Of a stretch of DNA of 64,000 bases, positions 53,741 through 63,980 are shown one piece after another. This DNA is from Meghimatium bilineatum. Lineage: Eukaryota; Mollusca; Gastropoda; Stylommatophora; Philomycidae. Each line of letters opens with the position of its first letter. The stretch's first letter is position 1. The notes below the pieces were generated by a model. That model was given only the letters and a program-made list of their open reading frames with translations. It did no database searches and was not told the DNA's origin. The stretch lies in the NCBI GenBank assembly GCA_034231615.1, contig CM067306.1, positions 41,526,761-41,590,760 of the forward strand. Reading direction: 5' to 3'. The translations under genes were made by a program, and so were the position numbers.

Positions 53741-54379
53741 TAAAATGTCTTGGTGGTGAGGAATTATTGAATTATGGTTGTTGAAATGACCCTCATAACA
53801 CACGCTCATAAAAGACCCATAGGTTTTCAGTCCCTTCCAATAGGTTATCCTCCAGCTGATCTAATAAGAATTTACAAATATATGGAAAAAAAGACATCAT
53901 TATTAATAATAAAATAATATAGGAATAATAAAAGGAAAATCGTTATGTGTGAAATTAAGTTTCTGAGAAAAGCTGCAATGGTTACTAAACTAGGTAAAAT
54001 AAGTAATGAAGAAATTAGAACAATTGTAGGTATAATATCATGTATTGAACATATAGAAAGAAAGCAAGTAAAATAGTTCTGTCACCTTCTGAGAATGAAC
54101 CCAAACCAAATACCATTAACAGCATATAACAAAATATTATCTGAACATAAAGCCAAAGGTAGACTAAGAAAATAGTGAATAGAATACATCAAGCTAACCT
54201 TCAACAAACATGGACTAACGCAACAAAGGTGACACATATCTGACCTTGGAATGACAACTGAGGCTCCCACCCTACACTTAATAGGGTACCTTAATGGCAT
54301 GTGTGGATACTATCAGCCATCATTCACCTGTGGAAGAAAAATAGACAGGAATAATTATCCTGAGATTGTATAATTATTA

Positions 54380-54920
54380 CGATTTTATATAATATTCAGA
54401 GAAATTGTAATTGTTCTGAGATTATATAGTTATTGTTCTGCCGAAGGAGGATATGTCAGGACATTGGCACAAATAAAATGGTTACACAACACATTTCCAT
54501 TCTCGGAACTACATCCTGCTAGAAATCTAATAGGACCATTGTCTGCTACAAAAGAGATCCAGCTGGAGTTTGAGAATGAATGCTGAAGAAGAAGAATATA
54601 TTCTTTGTGAGACTATGATTATTTAGAGAGTATATAGTTCTGAAACTGTATGCTTGTTTTACAATTATGTGCTTGTTCTAAGATTGCATGACTATTTAGA
54701 GATTGTAATTTTTCTGTAAATTATAAAATAATTATTCTGTAAATTGTTCCGAGATTGTACAGTTGTTCTGGGATTATAATTGGTGAGAGATTTTCTAATT
54801 GTTGACAGGTTGAATAATTGCTGAGAGATTGTATAGCTATTCTGAGATTGTATAATTGCTTTAAAATTGTATAATGTTCTGAAATTGTGTAGTTGTTCTG
54901 AGATTGTAAAAATAAATAAT
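54380..54920. repeat. Degenerate short tandem repeat, GTTCTGAGATTGTATAATT units, with SINE-A inside
   Basis: About 20 imperfect 18-20-base units (CTGAGATTATATAGTTATTG, GAGAGATTGTATAGCTATTC) run to 25 bases before exon 31. A SINE-A copy at 54440..54590 interrupts them. Confidence 0.7.
54440..54590 (+). repeat. SINE-A copy
   Basis: CCGAAGGAGGATATGTCAGG, CACATTTCCATTCTCGGAAC, AGAAATCTAATAGGACCATT and GAGTTTGAGAATGAATGCTG with a GAAGAAGAA tail. Confidence 0.85.
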
Positions 54921-54946
54921 TATGAAACATTTTGTTATCAAATCAG

Positions 54947-55045
54947 CTATGACATAAACAAAACTGGCCCAGTACAGTTAATTAGTTACGCATCTGACTC
55001 AGAGAAAGGCTACTTGCGGCTGGTGGATGAAGAAGATTTGCCCAG
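54947..55045 (+). CDS. Titin-like exon 31: spring-region repeat, copy 2
   Basis: SYDINKTGPVQLISYASDSE and KGYLRLVDEEDLPR. Duplicate of exon 29. The acceptor is ttatcaaatcAG, the donor GTTGGT (weak). Phase 2-2. I support it from homology to exon 29 and phase, since the exon is short. Confidence 0.82.
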
Positions 55046-55369
55046 GTTGGTTGCATGGCTTGGCATCATTGTATTTTAATGTGGAAGGATATTCTTGGGT
55101 GTCATCGACTTTTTTAAAAGTGTTTAATAGCATGCATGCATGCAATAATTTGTGGATCTCATCTTCAGAATCATCTGAATAGTAGATTATTTTTATTTAG
55201 CAATCTGTGAATGCATTACAGCCATAACATCAGCATCATTGTCTACGTTTTGGCTTGGTATATAATTCCTTGAAATTGAAAAATTGTAAATTGAAGCATA
55301 TCCTGTCAAACTATTGAGATGAATACAGTGCCAAGAAACCTATGATGAATATTCAGGACATATAAAAAG

Positions 55370-55545
55370 ACATAGATTTAGAAAGATTAATAATGGAGGG
55401 AAAAGTTCCAGGAAAAATAACAGGAGGCAGACCAAGACTATGATGGACACAGGATATTATACATGACACTAGTGGAGGTTGGACGACTTGCACAGAACTA
55501 AGAGGCTTACAGATTGGCAGTAAGGACAGTGTTCTGCAAAAGACA
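55370..55545 (+). mobile_element. LINE tail remnant
   Basis: GAGGGAAAAGTTCCAGGAAA, GGAGGCAGACCAAGACTATG and GTGGAGGTTGGACGACTTGC follow the order LxEGKxPGxxxxGRPR..W..D found in the 43200 and 56130 copies. Confidence 0.6.
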
Positions 55546-56129
55546 ATGCCATATATATAGATAAATATCCTGTACATGAATTGTTATTCAATATTTGGTA
55601 GAATTGTTAGGTGTGTTTGTGAGGTGTTCTCACTATCAATTCTGAGCCTACAATATAATCCCTTGACTCAGGACATCAATATAAACATACTCAAAGAAAC
55701 ATGATCATCCTAAGGCTTGTTAGCATTTCCAAAGAGATGTTCCCAGAATAGTATAGCTGACAGTTGAATATGTATTTGTTTCTCATGTCTCAGATACCTT
55801 TTACAACATGTATTCTTTAATCATTTTGTCTGTGACACACACTCATGCAATGTCTGTGGTTTCTTCAACACACTGAAGTCTGTATGTTCTCAGTGAAAGA
55901 CGTTCAACATTCCAGGTGATATCTTGAATGATTGAAACTAGTGCTTTTCAACATGTTAGTTATATTGGACCCCCAGAAGTATTCCATATTTGACAATGTT
56001 CAAGAAGTAATTATCTTGAATTGAAAATGTAGTGATAATGCATTGTTAGATGAAATAATACTCTCTTTTCCACCCCTTATTCTATCCCCATCCGTCTCTT
56101 CCAATTAAATGGTGAATAAGGTTTAGTAA
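55546..56129. other. Intron 31, middle
   Basis: No recognised feature. A 22-base AG...GT window at 55894..55915 was considered and rejected as an exon. Confidence 0.4.
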
Positions 56130-56540
56130 TGAAATTGGACAATAAGTAAAACAGCGGCAAAAAAGATAAATTCCTTTGAGATAAAATGCTACAGAAACAT
56201 ACTTAGAATATCATGGAAGGAAAAAAAGAGAAACTCAGATATTATAAACACATTGAAGATTCCAGAGTTTTGTTTATTAAACACAATAGCAAAAAGAAAA
56301 ATACACCTGTTTGGTCATATAAAGAGACAGAACTGTTTAGAAAGACAAATAATGGAGGGCAGAGTACTTCAAAGGAGGAGGAAAGGCAGACCAAGAAGAT
56401 GATGGACTAATGACATTAAAGATAGTATGAATGTGTCACTGGAAAATGCAAGCCACATTGCCCAAGACAGAGAAGGGTTCAGAGAGTTCATTGGGAAGAA
56501 AATAGTTCTGGAGAAAATATGTCACATGACACAATGAAAT
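56130..56540 (+). mobile_element. LINE 3' part
   Basis: Pieces in shifted frames: CYRNILRISWK, KMHLFGHIKRQNCLERQIMEG-like, RRRKGRPRRWWTNDIKDSM-like and AQDREGFREFIGKKIVLEKI. It ends at ATATGTCACATGACA, like the 43200 and 32770 copies. Confidence 0.65.
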
Positions 56541-56659
56541 TGGGTAATTTTAATTACATACCCGGCACATTTTTAAAGTGTCATTAATTATATTTCTACT
56601 TATGTATTAAACATTTGAAAATCTCTGTAATATAATTATATGCATGTGTAAGTCATCAA

Positions 56660-57240
56660 CCTTTGCACAGTTTTCTGATATTTCTTGTCATGCCAGTTTT
56701 TATGTTAATATTTGGTTGCTTGCCATGTTAATATTTGTGGGTATTTTCATGACAGTTATTATGTTAAAAGTTTGATTTTTCCATATGCTAATTTTTATGT
56801 TAATATTTGGATGCTTGCCATACTAATACATTAAGCTCTAATATGTCCACACTTTTAGTGAAACAAACCATACATTATTTAACAAAAGAAACTTTTTCTA
56901 AAGGCGTATAGAATGCAGCATCCATTGATCTGCATGTAATGCATTGAGAGGCTACCTTCCCTGAAATACTCTTTTGGGCAGGGGAGCTCTCAGTGCATTT
57001 GCGTGAAGATCTAATTAGCGCTAGCATTTTTATCTCAATGTCATGGAAGCTCAGTGAAATCAAACCTACTATTAAAAAGGTGGACTGTGGTCATGTGGGT
57101 GTGGACACATTAGACCATAATAATTCGCTAATTTTTATGTTAATATTTGGTTTCTTGTCATGCCTGTTATGTTATTAATATTTGGTGTCTTGTCATACCT
57201 GTTTCTCTGTTAATATTTAGTTTCTTATAAAACTTTGGTG
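56660..57240. repeat. Tandem repeat of about 30 bases, split by a MITE-like element
   Basis: Units such as TTTTATGTTAATATTTGGTT and GCTTGCCATG occur before 56830 and resume after 57121 (TTTTTATGTTAATATTTGGT, TTCTTGTCATG). Confidence 0.75.
56830..57121. mobile_element. MITE-like element with terminal inverted repeats
   Basis: TCTAATATGTCCACAC at 56837..56852 matches the complement of GTGTGGACACATTAGA at 57099..57114 with one mismatch. The match extends outward imperfectly to about 23 bases (ATTA...). It is inserted in a tandem repeat whose units flank it on both sides. The interior shows no coding frame of note. Confidence 0.65.
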
Positions 57241-57814
57241 TTCTTTTCTGAAAGTGTGTCTCGACAGTACCAAATACTTGTCTTAATAGAGAACATATTT
57301 GTTAAGAATTATTGAATGTGTGTCATGTAAAAAAAAAGTGGCATGTTAGGTCTCATTTTCATGCGATGTCTAAGCCATTTAATTATATCTTTTTAATATG
57401 CTCTTCATAGTAAACAGGAATGATTCTCTTGTATTGATTCTATGGAGTCAATTTTACAACTGTAACAGACATTGCTTGCCCAAATGTCCAACACTCCTAA
57501 GTGCACTACAGGCATTGTCTGCAGTCACCAATGACGATGATTAATATTGATTAGAAATAAAATAGTATTGTCTCAATACCCTGATATAACAAAACTCCAG
57601 GTATATAGTTTCATGTAGGATATTCATTGTAAGAAAGCATAACTTTTAGCACAATAAATATCATGTTCATATACCTGATAACAATTGTTTTACTTGGCCA
57701 TTGTGTGAATAATTTTTCTATAGTTATCCTCTTATGTTCACAATATAATTGTCAGATCATTGCAGGTTATAAGAAATTTGAGAAGTGTAGAATATAGCAG
57801 GCAATTTTTAATGG
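57122..57814. other. Intron 31, later part
   Basis: Remaining tandem units to about 57240, then AT-rich sequence with nothing recognised. Confidence 0.4.
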
Positions 57815-57955
57815 TAAAAAAAAGTGAGAAGAAGTCAGGCAGCTTTCCTTCATCTCATGACTGTCAATATTCATGCTCACACTGCAATAGGTTTTTCAGT
57901 CCAGATTGGATTTCTTAGTCATCTGCAGACTCAGAAACATCAAGCATAATTAACT
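57815..57955 (+). mobile_element. LINE end: terminal C2H2 finger
   Basis: CSHCNR then, after a one-base shift, FSVQIGFLSHLQTQKHQA and TAA. It fits C-x2-C...F-x3-I-G-x2-S-H-x3/4-H, the tail finger of the 21083..23343 LINE. Everything upstream of the finger is missing or decayed. Confidence 0.65.
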
Positions 57956-58118
57956 TTTTTTTCATATTCTACAGCATGTTCATTTTGCTTGCAAAGGAGG
58001 TGCAACATCATAAATTCTCATACAAGAGAAATAATAGTTTTACATAATGTTATATGGACATCTCAGCTGTCATATTGGAAACAAAAGCTGAATATATACT
58101 ATATTTCTGTATTCTCAG

Positions 58119-58172
58119 GAAAGTACCAACACAGAGAGCTGAACCAGAACCATCTTATCTGACTGAGACTAG
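58119..58172 (+). CDS. Titin-like exon 32: small spring exon
   Basis: RKVPTQRAEPEPSYLTETR, 54 bases. A good acceptor (tctgtattctcAG) and donor (GTAAGC), open frame in phase 2-2 and P/E-rich content support it. It is too short for domain evidence. Confidence 0.75.
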
Positions 58173-58369
58173 GTAAGCCCAGCACTAATTTCTCTACTCA
58201 TTAATTATCATCCTCCACTTTCTCCCTGAGTAGTTCCAAAATTATTCAATCTCTTAATGTTCACATGCTGTTCTTGTTCAAAAGAGACATACATATTCTA
58301 TTAGGGACACCTTCGTGTAGTCAAGATTGTTTAGTGATAATACTAGTCAAATTATTATGCAAACAAAAG

Positions 58370-58520
58370 TGGTACAATTGAGTATTTGAACAGTAACCAC
58401 AATGACACATTTTTCAGCAGCTAAGTACTTGAACAATAACTACAGTAACACAATTTTTCAGCAGTTAAAGCTTGAACAATAACTGCAGTGACACAATTTT
58501 CAGCAATTGAGCACTTCAAT
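58370..58520. repeat. Tandem repeat of about 45 bases, 3-4 diverged copies
   Basis: CTTGAACAATAACTACAGTA, ACACAATTTTTCAGCAGTTA and AGCTTGAACAATAACTGCAG, ACACAATTTTCAGCAATTGA. Confidence 0.75.
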
Positions 58521-58984
58521 AATAAACAGTAACAAATGTTCCCCAAATTCAAAATATTCAGGTACCAATTTTCTCCTGGTAAAGGAGTTGTCTATATCAG
58601 AACTTGAACATATATGTTGGTGACAATATACTGTACTGATCACCAATCTGCTGCACAAAAAACAGAAAACTGAAGCTAAAGTACAACTCAACTGTCTGAC
58701 ATTTGGGACAGCATCTGAAGCAGAATGTACAACTCCACCGCTTGACATTTGGGACAACAGTGACAAACATGTGCTTCCATTTTTTAAAAATTATCATTCC
58801 TAGATTCCAAAATACTCTTCGGCAGCCAATACAACACCCCCCCTCCCATTTTACAAATGAAGTATTTATAATCTTCATGACAAGAAAAATGACCATTCCA
58901 CATGCATTGTTCTGGAAATAATATCTTATAGTCTATTGTTAATAAATACACAATTAAAAGCAGAAGTGTTGGGTCATATTAGTG

Positions 58985-59100
58985 TAAAATGACAACAAAA
59001 AGCTTATTTGTTCTCTGGACTACATCCTGCTGGAACTCTAGTAAGGCCATTGTCTTGCTGCAAAAGTTGCAGAGAAGTTTGATAATGAATACTTTAAAAA
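58985..59100 (+). repeat. SINE-A copy, 5' truncated
   Basis: TTCTCTGGACTACATCCTGC, TCTAGTAAGGCCATTGTCTT and AGTTTGATAATGAATAC, then A-rich. Confidence 0.75.
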
Positions 59101-59359
59101 AAATAATCTTATAGATATTAAGGAATGTTGTATAGGAAGTCAACAAACAAATATACTTGTAGAAAAAGTAGTTCTAGAGGGTTCAACAATTAAACACCAT
59201 GGCAAATTTATGAGAGGTCAAGAGTGTTTAAAGCAATGAAGATACTGCTACATGTTTGCTAATAGAAACACAATACTGTTATACTTTCTGAATTGATATG
59301 TTGTTTTTTGATATTGCAAGCCCAGAAAAAGTGATGAGTCTCACTATTTATTTATTGCT

Positions 59360-59575
59360 GTAACTGAAGATAGCATATGTTTATATTTGTAAGATATTAT
59401 CTGTTATTGAAGATAACATATGTTTATTGTAGGATATTATTTGCTGTTAAGATAACATGTTTATTGTAGGATATTGTCTGCTGTTGAAGATAACATATGT
59501 TTATATATGTAGGATAATGTCTGTTGTTGAAGATAACATATGTTTATATATGTAGGATATTGTCTTTGAAATGTC
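59360..59575. repeat. Tandem repeat of about 42 bases, 4-5 copies
   Basis: GAAGATAACATATGTTTATA, TATGTAGGATATTGTCTG units with some shorter copies. Confidence 0.8.
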
Positions 59576-59898
59576 TTTTGAAATGTTTTTAGTTATATAA
59601 TATGATAATCCCAATTAACCAATCATTAATACTGAGTTTCTACAAAGTAATTGTGCACTTATTTACATTGGTGGTGACACTACATCATATGAATTGTATT
59701 TAGTGAGGATATGTGTGACATCAGTGCACATTCACTATATTTACACCATATATTTCTTTAAAGGAAGCAACGTAAAAATTTAGGAGGAATTTATGTCATT
59801 ATCACCTGTCAATTATGATGACAAATTATATTATGTAAGACCAGATGCCAGACCCTTTTCTGTATATGTTTTAATGATTTATGACAATATCATTATAG

Positions 59899-59991
59899 GA
59901 AACTCATTGAACCCAAACTGAAACCAGTTACTGCCATAATTAAGATTCCACCACCTCCAGTGGCTGCTAAGCCTGAAAGAGTTATTTCAAG
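59899..59991 (+). CDS. Titin-like exon 33: PEVK-type spring exon
   Basis: RKLIEPKLKPVTAIIKIPPP, then PVAAKPERVISR. It is rich in K, P, V, I, A and E. The acceptor is tcattatAG, the donor GTAGCT (weak); phase 2-2. It resembles the 28-residue PEVK modules of titin in length and composition. Confidence 0.85.
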
Positions 59992-60169
59992 GTAGCTTCA
60001 TCTGATTGCTTTGAAACCACACTGCATGATATCACTAATTTTTCCTTGTATTCCCTATACACCTTAGGCATGTTATCTTTATTAAAAACTTTGTTCCTGG
60101 GATCATAATGGTTGTTGTAGATAATTAATTGAAACATATAATAGTCACATTTCAACACAAAAAATAGTA

Positions 60170-60480
60170 CAGGAGAGTTCTTAGAATATCTCTGATAACA
60201 ATGATCACAAATATGGACATCCTGAGAGAAATTAATGTAAAATAAAACTGGTTGAAAACACGTTTCTTACCAGAAAACTACAATAAATTGGCCATATTAC
60301 ACAACAGGACAGTCTATAAAATAATATTATGAAGGGTATGATGCCAAGTCAATGAAAAAGAGGCAGACCAAGAAAGAGATGGAAACAGGATATCAAAGAC
60401 TGCCTAATCATGACACTCATACAAATGTGAAGATAAGTTCAGGATCAACAGAAGTTTCTTGAATTACTGTGATGACTGAT
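60170..60480 (+). mobile_element. LINE tail remnant
   Basis: TNMDILREINVK, NWLKTRFLPENYNKLAIL in another frame, and GGCAGACCAAGAAAGAGATG (GRPRKRW) then GGATATCAAAGACTGCCTAA. No frame is intact. Confidence 0.6.
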
Positions 60481-60899
60481 TCCTCCTGTCTTGGATATAT
60501 TATGTGATGATGAGATATATGTCAATATAAAACTATAAAGCTACCGGTACCTACTTTATCAATTCAGTTTCTCTGTAGTGTACCAAATTCTCAGTTATTT
60601 GCATGCATTGCTGTTTTAAATCTGTTATTTTTGTTTTGAAGCTGCTTCTTTATAGTCTTATTTGTGTTACTATGGCACATGCCTGATCTTCTCTGGCTTC
60701 CTATGTACATTCTGCTTAATTGTTTTATTTGTCTGAATTCCAGCACTTGTCATACCATTTTTATTTTGATTTCCACACAAAAAACTCTGAACACACACAG
60801 CTTTTGTATTTTATGTTGTCAGTGCCTAATTCTAAAAAGTAATATTTTCTAATTCTTTTGACATGCTATAGAATATAGAAATTCTAGTGTATTCTTAAA

Positions 60900-61440
60900 A
60901 ATTGTAATTCAGAGAAACATAAATGAAAACTTTCTGTACAACATCAGATGTGAGCTAAGATATATCCAAAAACCATTAGCTATTGACCTTTAATGGATAC
61001 CATCACATTGTGGAAACATGGGAAATTAGAAAGCGGATGCTCTGTCAAGAACAGGAAGTGAAATGGAACAACACAGACAGCAACTGTTCTACAGAGAAGC
61101 AAAAACAATAATCCAAAACCCATACACATCGAAGTGGAAAAAATAAATAGAAGTAGAAGGCAAACATGATGCAATACATCACCTCCAAAGATATCAACAG
61201 ACCACACTATTTCACCTTTGAACAGGCTACTGCAGACTGTTGGATCACCTTTACTAATAGAGGATCTCATACACAGATGAATGTCATGTGAATCCTGAAC
61301 CCAGACTCCTGAACACATACTTCAGGAATGCCAGGACATACAAAGAGCATTATATAACAGACAGCAGCCTGGCAATAGGATACAGATTTGAGGCAAAAGC
61401 TATGGGGCAGTGGAATTATACCGTGGAATTATAATATATT
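60900..61440 (+). mobile_element. Non-LTR RNase H domain and tail
   Basis: WIPSHCGNMGNxKADALSRT (the P-x-H-x-G...G-N-x-x-A-D block), GSEMEQHRQQLFYREAKTII, QNPYTSKWKK, then HDAIHHLQRYQQTTLFHLxT and the HVNPEPRLLNTYFRNARTYK tail in shifted frames. It is a different lineage from the MDRADVLN family. Confidence 0.75.
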
Positions 61441-61814
61441 TATAATTATTTGTTTATGATATATTTTATTAATCACTGGCTTGTTGGAAGTTATACATTT
61501 GTAAAATTTGTAATTTATTTTGTAAATATTTTTGCCAAACATGGCATGTATTTATTCCCCTTCCACTACCTGTGAAACATAGGTCCTCAAAAATGTCTTA
61601 CATCTCCAATACTTCAGTGACCTGCATACTGATAAACATGCATCTATATAGGTCTTCATGAAGCAATATAAAAACTAAGTTTAGTTTATCATGAGATGTT
61701 TTATTTCGGAGAGCTTATGGTGATGTTTTCTTTGACTAAGTAATTTAACATTTATCTATGTTTAGAAATGATTTCTTGAATGTTTCTTAATGTTTGAGGT
61801 TTCATTTCTTCCAG
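61441..61814. other. Intron 33, end
   Basis: AT-rich with nothing recognised before the acceptor tttcttccAG. Confidence 0.4.
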
Positions 61815-61898
61815 TGCAACACCAACAGTGACTGGAATCCCTGAGCTGCCACCATTCACAGCAGTCATTCCTATCACACCTAAACAGAAGGAGTTCAG
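61815..61898 (+). CDS. Titin-like exon 34: small spring exon
   Basis: SATPTVTGIPELPPFTAVIP and ITPKQKEFR, 84 bases (28 codons, the classic PEVK module length). The acceptor is good (tttcatttcttccAG), the donor GTGAGA, phase 2-2. Confidence 0.82.
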
Positions 61899-62542
61899 GT
61901 GAGAATTTTCATTATACAACAAATTATACTGTCTAACCTTAACTCTCACACCAAGAAGGCCATCTCCAGAGACCTCTTCTACCTCTGACACAGAAAGGCA
62001 AACAAGGGCCACACCGTATAGATAGATATAGCCTTAGCTGGATGATGTAACTTTTGTTATCCAAACTTCTATTATGCATGATGGGTCAGAGCTTTCATTT
62101 ATCCAGGTCCAGATGAGCCACACCCATCGTTCAGAGCCCATATATATACTAAGGATCTTTGATGTCATAAATCTACCTTACATCAATTATATTATCATTG
62201 ATTCAATAAAATCATGCAGTATTTATTTTGTGTGTAAGAGAGAAATTTTAAACTCTCTTTGATCTTCAAATATTATTATTGTATGAAAAGTAAATAAGTA
62301 ATAAAACCATTATTACATTTGTACACATACCCTCAGACAGAAAAAGCATATCAGAAAATAATTTGTAACAAAGTATTTTTATATTGGTAGTGAATGAGTC
62401 TATGTACTAAAGTTAGTGATTCATGGTCAAACATGATCTATATACTGATGTAATTTAGTGTTTATGTGTGGTTTTCTGCTGATGGATGTATACATTTAAA
62501 TAAGCTTGATCTGTATCTGCCATGTACCCTCCATAAAAACAG
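61899..62542. other. Intron 34
   Basis: No recognised feature. Confidence 0.4.
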
Positions 62543-62629
62543 ACATGTGGAACCACCAACTCCCAGAATTGAACCACCAACTCCCAGAATTGAGCCGCCA
62601 AAGAGAACAGAGCTGTACATACCACCAAG
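62543..62629 (+). CDS. Titin-like exon 35: PEVK-type spring exon with internal duplication
   Basis: RHVEPPTPRIEPPTPRIEPP, then KRTELYIPPR, 87 bases. EPPTPRI is repeated exactly at DNA level (GAACCACCAACTCCCAGAAT twice). The acceptor is cataaaaacAG, the donor GTGAAT; phase 2-2, so the gene continues beyond the window. Confidence 0.82.
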
Positions 62630-62934
62630 GTGAATCAGCTTGCATGAGCTCAACAGCTGTCCTGACTTCATGCTTACAATCATGTCACAACTAATTTTTT
62701 ATTTTTGGTTACTTTTCAGTCTATTCATTAAATCTGCTTGACATTTCTCTCTTGATTGTGTATTATGGAATGTATCCCTTGACATTTCTATAATGATTGT
62801 GCATCACAGGATGTTCAATTGAAATTCATGATTTTATTTTTTCAGTAATAGTCATTCTTTTATTTTACAGTATTTCTCTACGCAAGCATTTATTTAGTTA
62901 TGAATACATTCTTGCTTCTATTTTTTTTCCTGTT

Positions 62935-63190
62935 TTGCATTCATTCTCAAATTCATGCTGATTAGTAGGATGTTGTCAGGAAAATATAATACATTATGCC
63001 ATGGTTTACAGCTTGGCTGCAATATCTACAATGTTCAACTTGACACCTGACAGATCCTACTTCAGATCTTTGGGATAACTGACATATGGGTTGGGTTGCC
63101 ACTTTCACCACCCTCACTGCCTTAGTTGTCTTTTACAACATGCATGACAGGTCACAGTTTTGATATTCTTAGCTTCCCCATTGGACCACT
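62935..63190 (-). repeat. SINE-B copy
   Basis: GCATTCATTCTCAAATTCAT, TTAGTAGGATGTTGTCAGGA, CATGGTTTACAGCTTGGCTG and TGACAGATCCTACTTCAGAT are in order. Confidence 0.75.
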
Positions 63191-63599
63191 GGAATATACA
63201 AATTCATCTATTTCCAATGTTTGTTCTTACATAACAGATAACAAGCATGGTTCTTCCATACAATTATTTACAATTTTTTTCTCCCTCTCCCTTATTTTGT
63301 GTTTCAGCAACATTTTCATAAACACTTTTTCATTTAGTAATATGTATGATTCTATTTTAACTTATAAGCATGCAATTCCATTTATTGTTGATCTTTTCTG
63401 TTCTTAATAGTCATATGCCTTAATGTATGCTCAATTATAATCACATTTATAGTGACATACTGTCATCATTCATTTATTCACTGACTAAGGGAATCATAAA
63501 AGGAAAAGTGTATTCTAGATTTCATTGAATGTTCAACATGGTTTATTTATAATTAATTTTTGGGGATTTCTATGACAAACTGCTCAAACTATTTACCTC

Positions 63600-63980
63600 G
63601 CTTCCATGAAAGTTTCCACATCTGTTGCATCACATGGATGCCCAAGATATGTAGGTGTAGCAAGTAATGAGAGAGCACACAGACTTGCTTCCAATGCAAT
63701 TATAGCTGGGAAGTTGACAATGGATAAAGTGAACTTATTTAAACTGTTTTACAAGTATCTACTGGATGTGGACACAGGATCGATGAGACATCAAGGCTGA
63801 GATTAGGAGAATTTAATATTAAACATGGAAATAGTACAAATGGACACCTACAAAGTAGAATGAGGAGTGTCTTCAACCAGCAAGCCACAGGAACAATTAG
63901 CATATATATCCTTCCACATTTATTGGGGGAGACTGGGCACCTATGTGTGTGCCCGGAGTGCAATGATGTTGGTTCATAAC
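63600..63980 (+). mobile_element. LINE RNase H C-terminus and Cys tail
   Basis: GCPRYVGVASNERAHRLASN, AIIAGKLTMDK, then in other frames RLRLGEFNIKHGNSTNGHLQ, SRMRSVFNQQATGTISIYIL and LLGETGHLCVCPECND. The NERAHRLAS block ends RNase H. The CVCPEC tail parallels 37420..37800. Confidence 0.7.

Larger units (their letters stand above)
1893..62629 (+). other. Partial titin/sallimus-like gene, 35 exons, open at both ends
   Basis: One gene accounts for all the credible coding sequence. The 35 exons sum to 6,959 bases (phase 0 at the first, phase 2 at the last) and every junction stays in frame. The product has 15 I-set Ig domains with the usual landmarks (W-Y/F-K/R-D/E in strand C, D-x-G/A-x-Y/F-x-C in strand F), then a proline-rich tail. 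Vertebrate titin, as I recall it, has the same order of a linker with SSFE-RL--EIEYR followed by three Ig domains, which favours titin/sallimus over twitchin/projectin: no fibronectin III or kinase domain is seen here. No signal peptide or membrane segment is visible, as expected for a sarcomeric protein. Alternatives are another giant muscle Ig protein or a palladin relative, but the domain number argues against the latter. Confidence 0.85.

Noticed and set aside
55894..55915. A 22-base candidate microexon (SERRSTFQ) between AG and GTGATA
   Set aside because: It would enter in phase 2 and leave in phase 0, which puts a stop in exon 32. It has no similarity to other spring exons.
1893..62629. 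Identity as twitchin/projectin or hemicentin
   Set aside because: No fibronectin III or kinase domain and no signal peptide or extracellular modules are seen; the SSFEKRL linker and the spring exons fit titin/sallimus better.
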